This document shows, one piece after another, positions 1 through 5,326 of a stretch of 5,326 nucleotides of DNA; the stretch's first letter is position 1; each line of letters opens with the position of its first letter. The notes under the pieces were generated by a model that was not told the origin of the DNA, made no database searches, and worked only from the letters and a program-made list of their open reading frames with translations. Source of the DNA: Actinomycetes bacterium (lineage in GTDB: Bacteria; Actinomycetota; Actinomycetes; Actinomycetales; Cellulomonadaceae); NCBI GenBank assembly GCA_023425905.1, contig JAFABT010000156.1:1-5326 (forward strand). Reading direction: 5' to 3'. The translations under genes were made by a program, and so were the position numbers.

Positions 1-206
1 GGGTCGTCCATGCTCGTCGCTGGGTTCGTGCTCGTGGCAGGTCCGGTGCTCGTCGCACGGCCCGTCGAGCTCGACCCCGCGCGCGAGTCGTCATCCGGGT
101 CTCGCGGTGCGGGGGACCCTGTGCCCTCGAGATCCGCGACGAGGGCGGCCCAGCGGGCGTCGAGGTCGTCGTCGGGAAGGTCGCCCTGGTCGTCACGTTC
201 GGCCAT
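1..206 (-). CDS. Unrecognised acidic low-complexity protein, N-terminal part (runs off left edge)
   Basis: An open minus-strand frame of 68 codons starts at ATG 206-204 and reaches the window edge without a stop. The first 30 residues are acidic, beginning MAERDDQGDLPDDD, followed by a short amphipathic-looking stretch, DLDARWAALVADLEG. The chain then becomes a Ser/Thr/Pro/Ala/Gly-rich linker with six-residue repeats (ATSTGP, ATSTNP, ATSMDD). No catalytic motif, signal peptide or membrane segment is visible in this part. I do not recognise the family. Small actinobacterial proteins with a charged N-terminus of this kind often carry a membrane segment further on, but that part is outside the window, so this is only a guess. 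The gene is divergent from plsC with 53 bp between the starts. There is no good Shine-Dalgarno sequence before the ATG, but a TAGAGT box ends 7 nt upstream, which fits leaderless expression. A GTG at 215-213 is an alternative start. Confidence 0.7.
   Translation of the reverse strand, partial: MAERDDQGDLPDDDLDARWAALVADLEGTGSPAPRDPDDDSRAGSSSTGRATSTGPATSTNPATSMDD
3..56 (-). repeat. Three tandem 18-bp units encoding ATS-x-x-x hexapeptides
   Basis: On the plus strand the decamer TGCTCGT(C/G)GC recurs at 11-20, 29-38 and 47-56, exactly 18 bp apart. Read on the minus strand, the units encode ATSTGP, ATSTNP and ATSMDD within the partial coding sequence. Adjacent units match at about 12 of 18 bases, with the conserved core at the Ala-Thr-Ser end. 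A weaker earlier unit, SSSTGR at 57-74, keeps the six-residue period in protein but little DNA identity. The period is a multiple of three, so unit gain or loss keeps the frame. The array may continue past the left edge. Confidence 0.75.
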
Positions 207-213
207 GGGGAGC

Positions 214-219
214 ACTCTA
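214..219 (-). promoter_or_regulatory. Possible -10 box (TAGAGT) for leaderless transcription of the left minus-strand gene
   Basis: Read on the minus strand, TAGAGT fits the actinobacterial -10 pattern TANNNT and ends 7 nt before the ATG at 206. That spacing would place the transcription start at or beside the A of the start codon. A weak -35 candidate, CTGCCG at 242-237, lies 17 bp upstream and matches TTGACA at only three positions. The absence of a Shine-Dalgarno sequence for this gene supports the idea. Six-base matches to TANNNT arise easily by chance, so this remains tentative. Confidence 0.4.
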
Positions 220-246
220 GGGTCGTGCAGGGTCGTCGGCAGCGCC

Positions 247-254
247 GGAGGAGG
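247..254 (+). promoter_or_regulatory. Strong Shine-Dalgarno site that decides the plsC TTG start
   Basis: GGAGGAGG lies five bases upstream of TTG 260-262. The next in-frame candidate, ATG at 275-277, is 20 bases downstream of the site, which is too far for normal initiation. The site therefore favours the TTG, giving a protein that begins MFYWLMKRV. Confidence 0.8.
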
Positions 255-259
255 CTGGG

Positions 260-1042
260 TTGTTCTACTGGTTGATGAAGCGGGTCCTCGTGGGCCCGCT
301 GCTCAAGGCGATCTACCGCCCCTGGGTCCGCGGTGCCGAGCACCTGCCGACCGACGGCGCGGCCATCATGGCCAGCAACCACCTCGCAGTGATCGACTCG
401 TTCTTCCTCCCGCTCGTCATCGATCGAGAGATCGTCTTCATCGGCAAGTCCGAGTACTTCGACGGGCGGGGGCTGTCCGGCCGGCTCAAGGCGGGCTTCT
501 TCCGTGGCGTCGGGACGATCCCGGTCGACCGCTCGGGCGGCAAGGCGAGCGAGGCGGCGCTCCGGACCGGACTGAGTCGACTGCGCGACGGTGGCCTCTT
601 CGGGATCTATCCCGAGGGCACGAGGAGTCCGGACGGGCGGCTCTACCGCGGCAAGACGGGCGTGGCGCGGCTCGCGCTCGAGTCAGGCGCCCCCGTCATC
701 CCGGTCGCGATGGTCGGGACCGACGTCGCGCAGCCGATGGGGCGGACGATCCCCAAGCTCATGCGCATCGGCATCGTCTTCGGCGAGCCGCTCGACTTCT
801 CCCGCTACCAGGGCATGGAGAACGACCGCTTCATCCTGCGGTCCGTCACGGACGAGATCATGTACGCGATCATGAGCCTGTCGGGCCAGGAGTACGTGGA
901 CGTCTATGCGGCGACGCAGAAGGCGCGGCTCGCCACGGGACGGGGCGTCACGAGCGGCCCCGGGCCCGCGGCACCGGGCGGTCGGCCCGCTCCAGAGGCT
1001 CACCTGCCGGTCGCGCCCGAGGACGACGCCCAACGTCAGTAG
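260..1042 (+). CDS. plsC: 1-acyl-sn-glycerol-3-phosphate acyltransferase (PlsC/LPLAT family)
   Basis: This 260-residue protein belongs to the membrane-associated lysophospholipid acyltransferase family. The usual reaction transfers an acyl chain to the sn-2 position of 1-acylglycerol-3-phosphate, making phosphatidic acid at the inner face of the membrane. The family's blocks appear in order. NHLAVIDS (40-47) is the NHx4D catalytic block with His41 and Asp46. KSEYF (63-67) and GTIPVDR (85-91) follow. PEGTRS (118-123) is the phosphate-binding block, and VIPVAMVG (146-153) is the fourth. FGEPLDF (174-180) closes the core. The hydrophobic N-terminus (residues 1-18) may dip into the membrane. Residues about 228-260 form a Gly/Pro/Ala-rich, probably disordered tail. 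Start TTG 260 is chosen for its Shine-Dalgarno site; ATG 275 is the alternative. A homologue could use another lysophospholipid acceptor, so the exact substrate is inferred. Confidence 0.93.
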   Translation: MFYWLMKRVLVGPLLKAIYRPWVRGAEHLPTDGAAIMASNHLAVIDSFFLPLVIDREIVFIGKSEYFDGRGLSGRLKAGFFRGVGTIPVDRSGGKASEAALRTGLSRLRDGGLFGIYPEGTRSPDGRLYRGKTGVARLALESGAPVIPVAMVGTDVAQPMGRTIPKLMRIGIVFGEPLDFSRYQGMENDRFILRSVTDEIMYAIMSLSGQEYVDVYAATQKARLATGRGVTSGPGPAAPGGRPAPEAHLPVAPEDDAQRQ

Positions 1043-1045
1043 GAT
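1040..1045 (+). promoter_or_regulatory. Possible -10 box (TAGGAT) for pfp, overlapping the plsC stop codon
   Basis: TAGGAT fits the actinobacterial housekeeping -10 pattern, and its first three bases are the plsC stop codon. A start about 7 nt downstream would give pfp a leader of roughly 90 nt. I could not find a convincing -35 hexamer at 16-18 bp upstream (the area reads GCGCCCGAGGAC). The gap between plsC and pfp has no terminator-like hairpin with a T-run, so read-through from plsC is also possible. Confidence 0.3.
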
Positions 1046-1130
1046 GTGTCGTGCGTCGCGCACAGAACGCGACCCGGCCTCGTCGGTCATCCGTGCCCCG
1101 TGCACGCCCGACCCGGTTCCCCGTTTCAAC

Positions 1131-1138
1131 GAGAGGTG
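1131..1138 (+). promoter_or_regulatory. Shine-Dalgarno site that sets the pfp start
   Basis: GAGAGGTG precedes ATG 1145-1147, with eight bases between the AGAGG core and the ATG. The frame is open upstream to position 1046, but the upstream residues (rich in Arg, Pro and His) do not resemble the family, whereas MSVRRVALLTAGGFAP matches the family N-terminus. The start at 1145 is therefore preferred. Confidence 0.75.
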
Positions 1139-1144
1139 TGTCTC

Positions 1145-2365
1145 ATGTCGGTTCGTCGCGTCGCCCTCCTCACCGCAGGTGGCTTCGCCCCGTGCCTGTC
1201 CTCCGCGGTCGGTGGCCTCATCGAGCGCTACACGGAGATCGCTCCGGAGGTCGAGATCATCGCCTATCAGCACGGGTACCACGGTCTGCTCACGGGCACG
1301 AAGATCGTCGTCGACGACGAGGCCCGCGCCAAGGCCGGCATCCTCCACCGCTTCGGGGGCTCGCCGATCGGCAACTCGCGGGTGAAGCTCACCAACGCGG
1401 CCGACTGCGTCAAGCGGGGCCTCGTCAAGGAGGGTGAGAACCCGCTCGAGGTCGCGGCGGAGCAGCTCAAGGCCGACGGCGTCGATGTCCTGCACACGAT
1501 CGGTGGCGACGACACCAACACGACGGCCGCGGACCTCGCTGCCTACCTGCACGAGAACGGCTACGAGCTCACGGTCGTCGGCCTGCCGAAGACGATCGAC
1601 AACGACGTCGTCCCGATCAAGCAGTCGCTCGGTGCGTGGACCGCGGCCGAGGAGGCCGCCGGGTTCGCCCGCAACGTCATCGGTGAGCACCGCTCTGGTA
1701 ACCGCATGCTCATCGTCCACGAGGTCATGGGTCGGCACTGCGGCTGGCTCACGGCGGCCGCCGCCGCGGAGTACCGCAAGTGGCTCGACACCCAGGAGTG
1801 GGTCCCGAGCATCGGCCTCTCGCGCGAGCGCTGGGACATCCACGCGGTCTTCCTGCCCGAGCTCGCGCTCGACATCGAAGCCGAGGCCACGCGGCTGCGG
1901 AAGATCATGGACGAGGGCGGCAACGTCAACATCTTCCTCTCGGAAGGTGCGGGCATGCACGAGATCATCGCCCAGCTCGAGGCCTCGGGCGCCGAGGTCC
2001 AGCGCGACCCCTTCGGTCACGTCAAGCTCGACACGATCAACCCCGGTGCGTGGTTCGCCAAGCAGTTCGCCGAGCTGCTCGGTGCCGAGAAGACCATGGT
2101 CCAGAAGTCGGGCTACTACTCGCGCGCCGCTGCGGCGAACGCGGAGGACCTTCGCCTCATCAAGTCGATGACCGACCTCGCGGTCGAGTGCGCCTTCAAG
2201 GGCGAGGCCGGCGTCATCGGTCACGACGAGGAGGACGGCGACCGTCTCAAGGCGATCGCGTTCCCGCGCATCGCCGGTGGCAAGGCCTTCGACGTGTCGC
2301 AGCCCTGGTTCGGGGAGATGCTCGCTGACATCGGCCAGCCGCTGGTGCCCGCGAGTCACGCATGA
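1145..2365 (+). CDS. pfp: Pyrophosphate-dependent 6-phosphofructokinase (PPi-PFK)
   Basis: This 406-residue cytosolic enzyme reversibly phosphorylates fructose-6-phosphate at C1 using pyrophosphate, so it can work in glycolysis and gluconeogenesis. The N-terminal glycine loop is TAGGFAPCL (10-18). GGDDTNTTA (120-128) carries Asp123 where ATP-dependent enzymes have Gly (Gly104 in E. coli). PKTIDND (148-154) carries Lys149 in place of Gly124 and the catalytic base Asp152. Together Asp123 and Lys149 are the accepted signature of PPi use. MGRHCGW (195-201), SEG (266-268) and QKSGYYSR with Arg327 (320-327) form the sugar-phosphate site. From memory it is close over its whole length to the Propionibacterium freudenreichii enzyme of about 404 residues. 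It ends in an ATGA overlap with aroG, implying translational coupling. The PPi assignment is strong from residues, though no activity can be shown from sequence. Confidence 0.95.
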   Translation: MSVRRVALLTAGGFAPCLSSAVGGLIERYTEIAPEVEIIAYQHGYHGLLTGTKIVVDDEARAKAGILHRFGGSPIGNSRVKLTNAADCVKRGLVKEGENPLEVAAEQLKADGVDVLHTIGGDDTNTTAADLAAYLHENGYELTVVGLPKTIDNDVVPIKQSLGAWTAAEEAAGFARNVIGEHRSGNRMLIVHEVMGRHCGWLTAAAAAEYRKWLDTQEWVPSIGLSRERWDIHAVFLPELALDIEAEATRLRKIMDEGGNVNIFLSEGAGMHEIIAQLEASGAEVQRDPFGHVKLDTINPGAWFAKQFAELLGAEKTMVQKSGYYSRAAAANAEDLRLIKSMTDLAVECAFKGEAGVIGHDEEDGDRLKAIAFPRIAGGKAFDVSQPWFGEMLADIGQPLVPASHA

Positions 2366-3717
2366 GCGTCGAGGCGTCGCAGGACGTCCTCGACGGTCTC
2401 GACGCGTGGCGGTCGCTCGAGGTGGCGCAGCAGCCGGTCTGGCCGGACGCGTCTGCTCTCGAGGCGGTGACCACGCGCCTCGCGGGGCTTCCCCCGCTCG
2501 TGTTCGCCGGGGAGGCCGACGTCCTCACGTCGCGTCTCGCCGCGGCGGGCAGGGGAGAGGCGTTCGTCCTGCAGGGCGGCGACTGCGCTGAGACCTTCGC
2601 GGACGCGACGGCCGACAACATCCGCAACAAGATCAAGACGATCCTTCAGATGGCCGTCGTGCTCACGCACGGCGCGAGCGTCCCGGTCGTCAAGATCGGG
2701 CGCATGGCCGGCCAGTACGCCAAGCCGCGCAGCGCGGGGACGGAGACGCGGGACGGCGAGACGCTGCCAGCCTTCCGGGGCGACATCATCAACGGCCACG
2801 CGTTCACGGTCGAGTCGCGCACCCCGAACCCCGAGCGGCTGCTTGAGGCGTACCACACGTCTGTCGCGACCCTCAACCTCATCCGGGCGTTCACGCAGGG
2901 CGGGTTCGCCGACCTGCGACGCGTCCATGAGTGGAACCGAGGCTTCCTCGACAACAACCCGTCCTACTCCCGCTACGAGCGGACGGCGCAGGAGATCGGC
3001 CGCTCGATCCGCTTCATGGCGGCCTGCGGGGCGGACTTCGACGCGCTCAAGACGGTCGAGTTCTTCTCGAGCCACGAGGCGCTGCTGCTCGACTACGAGC
3101 GGCCGCTCACGCGGATCGACTCGCGCACAGGGCTGCCCTACGACTGCTCGGCCCACTTCCTGTGGATCGGGGAGCGGACGAGGCACGTCGACGGCGCGCA
3201 CGTCGACTTCCTCTCGCGCGTGCGGAACCCGATCGGGGTCAAGCTCGGCCCGACGACGTCCGCGGACGACGCACTTGCGCTCATGGAGCGGCTCAACCCG
3301 GCGGGCACGCCGGGACGGCTCACCTTCATCACGCGCATGGGCTCGGGCACGATCCGGGACGCGCTCCCGCCTCTCGTCGAGCGCGTGACGGCTGAAGGCG
3401 GGCCCGTGACGTGGGTGTGCGACCCGATGCACGGGAACACGATCACCTCCTCCAACGGGTACAAGACGCGTCGGCTCACGGACGTGCTCGACGAGGTCGA
3501 GGGCTTCTTCGAGGTCCACCGGTCGCTGGGCACCGTTCCCGGCGGGCTGCACGTCGAGCTCACCGGTGACGACGTCACGGAGGTGCTCGGCGGTTCGGAG
3601 CACATCGACGACCTGGGCCTCGCGCGGCGCTACGAGACGCTCGTCGACCCGCGACTCAACCATCAGCAGTCGCTCGAGATGGCGTTCCTCGTCGCGGAGA
3701 TGATCACCGGACGCTGA
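2362..3717 (+). CDS. aroG: Class II 3-deoxy-D-arabino-heptulosonate-7-phosphate (DAHP) synthase
   Basis: This 451-residue cytosolic enzyme condenses PEP with erythrose-4-phosphate to DAHP, the first step of the shikimate pathway to aromatic amino acids. It is the class II type. LQGGDCAETF (70-79) supplies metal ligand Cys75. The other ligands are His357 in CDPMHGNT, Glu399 in GGLHVELTG, and Asp429 in YETLVDPRLN. These sit at a constant offset of 12 from the Mycobacterium tuberculosis AroG ligands Cys87, His369, Glu411 and Asp441. Arg114, GERTR (270-274), Lys294 in GVKLGP and Arg325 in ITRMGS form the substrate pocket. The shorter N-terminus still has the AQQPVWPD block (22-29) of the extension, which in the mycobacterial enzyme contributes to oligomer and allosteric sites. 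Feedback control by Phe/Trp and partnership with a chorismate mutase are possible by homology only. ATG 2362 overlaps the pfp stop; no strong Shine-Dalgarno site is seen, so initiation is probably coupled. Confidence 0.96.
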   Translation: MSVEASQDVLDGLDAWRSLEVAQQPVWPDASALEAVTTRLAGLPPLVFAGEADVLTSRLAAAGRGEAFVLQGGDCAETFADATADNIRNKIKTILQMAVVLTHGASVPVVKIGRMAGQYAKPRSAGTETRDGETLPAFRGDIINGHAFTVESRTPNPERLLEAYHTSVATLNLIRAFTQGGFADLRRVHEWNRGFLDNNPSYSRYERTAQEIGRSIRFMAACGADFDALKTVEFFSSHEALLLDYERPLTRIDSRTGLPYDCSAHFLWIGERTRHVDGAHVDFLSRVRNPIGVKLGPTTSADDALALMERLNPAGTPGRLTFITRMGSGTIRDALPPLVERVTAEGGPVTWVCDPMHGNTITSSNGYKTRRLTDVLDEVEGFFEVHRSLGTVPGGLHVELTGDDVTEVLGGSEHIDDLGLARRYETLVDPRLNHQQSLEMAFLVAEMITGR

Positions 3718-3743
3718 CGAGCGCTCGTTCGTACGGCTGAGAC

Positions 3744-3788
3744 GAACGCCCCCGCTGCCCCGATCGACCCGGGGGAGCGGGGGCGTTC
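3744..3788. terminator. Long GC-rich hairpin between convergent genes, likely bidirectional terminator
   Basis: An 18-base left arm (3744-3761, starting GAACGCCCCCGCTG) pairs with a right arm (3771-3788, ending GGGGGCGTTC) at 17 of 18 positions. The only mismatch is G3757 opposite G3775, and the loop is the 9 nt 3762-3770. It lies 26 nt after the aroG stop and 21 nt beyond the kinase stop, so it could serve both convergent transcripts. Neither side has a U-run. This is common for actinobacterial hairpins, which may act as U-less terminators or as 3'-end stabilisers. Confidence 0.85.
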
Positions 3789-3797
3789 AGCGTTCAG
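3784..3797 (+). repeat. Tandem heptamer CGTTCAG x2 at the foot of the terminator
   Basis: CGTTCAG occurs at 3784-3790 and again at 3791-3797, followed by a further CGT. The first copy supplies the last bases of the right arm of the terminator hairpin. The second gives an alternative partner for the left-arm GAACG. It may simply be a slippage duplication. Confidence 0.7.
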
Positions 3798-3809
3798 CGT
3801 GGCTCGCGT

Positions 3810-5326
3810 CTAGACGACGCCCAGGATGATCGTCGAGCCGAGCGCGGCCTTGTCGCCTGCCGCCACGGACTGCTCACGTACCGTGCCGAAGAAGCCGCCG
3901 ACGTAGTTGCGACGCTCGACGACGAAGCCGAGCCCCTCCAGCTCGGCCTTGGCCGCGTCATACTGCTTGCCGACGACGTTCGGGACCTCGATCATCTCGG
4001 GGCCCTTGGAGAGCACGACCGTCACCGTGTCGCCCCGGTGCCCCGGTGCGCCCGGCTCGGGGCTCTGCGAGATGACGTGGCCCTTGGGGACTGACGCGTC
4101 GAACTTGCCCTTGGCCTTCTTCATCTTCAGGCCGTTGGCCTTGAGGTCTGCGCGCGCGACGTCCTCGCTCGCCCGGATGACGCTGATGATCGTCACCGGC
4201 GCGGGACCGTCGGAGATCGTGAGGTCGACGCTCGAGCCGACCTCGAGGCGCGTGCCCGCGGCCGCGCTCGCCGCGAGGACGACCCCCTTGGCCGCCTTGT
4301 CGTCGTAGCGGGACGGTGTCGACCCCACGACGAGCCCCGCCTCGGCGAGCGCGGAAGTCGCGTCCTGGAGGCTTGCGCCGACGAGATCGTCGGGGACGAC
4401 CCGGAGGTCGACTCCCTTGGAGAGCACGAGCAGCACGGTCCCGCTGCGCGAGACCTGGTCGCCCGGCTGCGGCTCCGTCCGGATCACCGTCCCCGGCGGC
4501 TCTGGCGAGAACTCCTCGGACAGCGCAGGCTGGAGGCCCTCGGCGGCCAGGGCCGTCCGGGCCTGCTCCTCGGTGAGCGTGACGACGTCGGGCACGGTGG
4601 TGTAGGCCCCCGGGCCATAGGTGAGGAACCACCACGTCCCGCCGCCCAGCAGGCCCAGCGTGAGGAGCGTGACGACGAGCGCGGCGAGGCGTCGCCGACG
4701 GCGCCGACCGGCCTGCTCGACCCGCTCGGCTTCTGCGACCTGCTCCCGTGACGGCAGACCAGCCCCGATGGGCAGCGCGATCGTCGTGCCCTCCGGGTGG
4801 AGGTCGAGGTGGACGGTGGCGTCCTCGGGAGACTCGGCGCTCGGTGCGTCTTCGCTCGACCGCGCCGAGGACGAGGTTCGAGCCTTGCTTGCCGCGCCGG
4901 CCCGCTGCGGCCCGGGCCGCGCAGCCGGGTCGGGCGGCGCGTCGAGGTCCTCTGCTGACTCGTCGTCGTCGACGTCGGTGGACGGGTCGGGTGAGGCCGC
5001 CGCAGCGAGGAGCGACGCCTCGAGCGAGTCGTCGACGACAAGAGGATCGTCGAGAGCCACGCCCGGGCGCGGCGGCGGCGGGACGGCGCGCCGTTCCAGC
5101 GTGTCCGCGTCGAGCCAGGTGCGGGTGCGGCGCACGAGCTCGAGCGCGGCCGCAGCGTCGGCAGGCCGGTCGTCGGGATCGCGGGCCGCGAGTGCGCACA
5201 CGAGTTCGTCCAGCTCCTGCGGCAGCCATCCGACGACTGAGGACGGGACGGGGACGTCCGTGTTCACGTGTTGGAACGCGCCCTGGATGGGAGTCTCGCC
5301 GACGAAGGGCTGCCGGCCGGTGAGCA
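3810..5326 (-). CDS. pknL: PASTA-domain Ser/Thr protein kinase, C-terminal part (start lies beyond right edge)
   Basis: The visible 504 residues are the C-terminal part of a single-pass membrane Ser/Thr kinase of the type that senses cell-wall fragments and regulates growth and wall synthesis. Residues 1-68 end the kinase C-lobe: LTGRQPFVGETPIQGAFQHV, then ARDPDDRPADA (47-57) with the conserved Arg53 of subdomain XI. The ATP site, HRD and DFG motifs must lie off the right edge. Residues about 70-205 are an acidic, Pro/Ser-rich linker. A GRRRRRR stretch precedes one transmembrane segment (213-235), with the basic side inside. Four PASTA repeats follow outside at about 241-304, 305-374, 375-443 and 444-504; the protein ends with the fourth. 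The gene is convergent with aroG. The name pknL rests on recalled synteny with mycobacterial and corynebacterial pknL near aroG, so the symbol is less sure than the function. Confidence 0.93.
   Translation of the reverse strand, partial: LTGRQPFVGETPIQGAFQHVNTDVPVPSSVVGWLPQELDELVCALAARDPDDRPADAAAALELVRRTRTWLDADTLERRAVPPPPRPGVALDDPLVVDDSLEASLLAAAASPDPSTDVDDDESAEDLDAPPDPAARPGPQRAGAASKARTSSSARSSEDAPSAESPEDATVHLDLHPEGTTIALPIGAGLPSREQVAEAERVEQAGRRRRRRLAALVVTLLTLGLLGGGTWWFLTYGPGAYTTVPDVVTLTEEQARTALAAEGLQPALSEEFSPEPPGTVIRTEPQPGDQVSRSGTVLLVLSKGVDLRVVPDDLVGASLQDATSALAEAGLVVGSTPSRYDDKAAKGVVLAASAAAGTRLEVGSSVDLTISDGPAPVTIISVIRASEDVARADLKANGLKMKKAKGKFDASVPKGHVISQSPEPGAPGHRGDTVTVVLSKGPEMIEVPNVVGKQYDAAKAELEGLGFVVERRNYVGGFFGTVREQSVAAGDKAALGSTIILGVV

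Noticed and set aside
198..223. A plus-strand -10 box TAGGGT (218-223) as the plsC promoter
   Set aside because: No acceptable -35 element is found at 16-18 bp upstream, and the hexamer alone is too weak to annotate.
1046..1144. A longer N-terminus for the phosphofructokinase (33 extra codons)
   Set aside because: The extra residues do not resemble the family, and a Shine-Dalgarno site stands directly before ATG 1145, where the family N-terminus begins.
10..1437. A 475-codon plus-strand open frame spanning the left gene, plsC and the start of pfp
   Set aside because: It crosses three real genes in the wrong frame, has Arg/Gly/Pro-rich composition and no Shine-Dalgarno site. It is a by-product of high GC.
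683..2359. A 558-codon open frame on the minus strand opposite plsC and pfp
   Set aside because: It lies antisense to two genes with clear family motifs. Its translation is Arg/Asp/Leu/Val-rich without any recognisable motif, as expected for the complement of a high-GC gene in the frame that avoids stops.
2356..3663. A 435-codon open frame on the minus strand opposite aroG
   Set aside because: Same third-position GC effect. The plus-strand protein has every class II DAHP synthase metal ligand, and the antisense product has no family features.
3958..5229. Alternative long frames on both strands over the PASTA kinase
   Set aside because: They are frame-shifted or antisense copies rich in Arg, Gly and Ala. 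The true frame has kinase, membrane and PASTA features throughout.
5265..5267. GTG at 5267 as the start of a stand-alone PASTA protein
   Set aside because: The frame continues upstream to the window edge with typical kinase C-lobe sequence (LTGRQPFVGETPIQGAFQH), so the GTG is an internal valine codon of a larger kinase.

Overview
The window comes from a high-GC Gram-positive bacterium (Actinomycetota). This rests on the very strong G/C third-position bias, the purine-rich Shine-Dalgarno sites, and three full-length proteins that all read as actinobacterial types. From memory, the 406-residue phosphofructokinase looks most like the pyrophosphate-dependent enzyme of Propionibacterium. Overall it suggests a Cellulomonas-like or related order Micrococcales genome, but genus is an inference.

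Layout: (1) Positions 1-206, minus strand: the N-terminal 68 codons of an unrecognised acidic, low-complexity protein that runs off the left edge. (2) Positions 207-259: a 53-bp divergent intergenic region with a possible leaderless promoter for the minus-strand gene and a strong ribosome binding site for plsC. (3) Positions 260-1042, plus: a PlsC-family acyltransferase. (4) Positions 1043-1144: a 102-bp gap that may hold the leader of the next gene. (5) Positions 1145-2365, plus: pyrophosphate-dependent 6-phosphofructokinase (pfp). (6) Positions 2362-3717, plus: class II DAHP synthase (aroG), overlapping pfp by an ATGA. (7) Positions 3718-3809: a convergent intergenic region with a long GC-rich hairpin terminator. 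(8) Positions 3810-5326, minus: the C-terminal end of a kinase domain, an acidic linker, one transmembrane segment and four PASTA repeats of a membrane Ser/Thr kinase that runs off the right edge.

The three plus-strand genes are probably at least partly co-transcribed. pfp controls a reversible step between fructose-6-phosphate and fructose-1,6-bisphosphate. aroG commits PEP and erythrose-4-phosphate to the shikimate pathway, so the tightly coupled pair joins central sugar flux to aromatic synthesis. As recalled, plsC, aroG and a pknL-type kinase also lie near each other in mycobacteria and corynebacteria, so this looks like a conserved actinobacterial core neighbourhood, with pfp as its more variable member. 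No mobile element, CRISPR array, tRNA or rRNA was seen, and no convincing new system. The less ordinary items are small: an 18-bp repeat in the left partial gene, a possible leaderless start, rival hairpins at the convergent terminator, and a motif embedded in the kinase linker.
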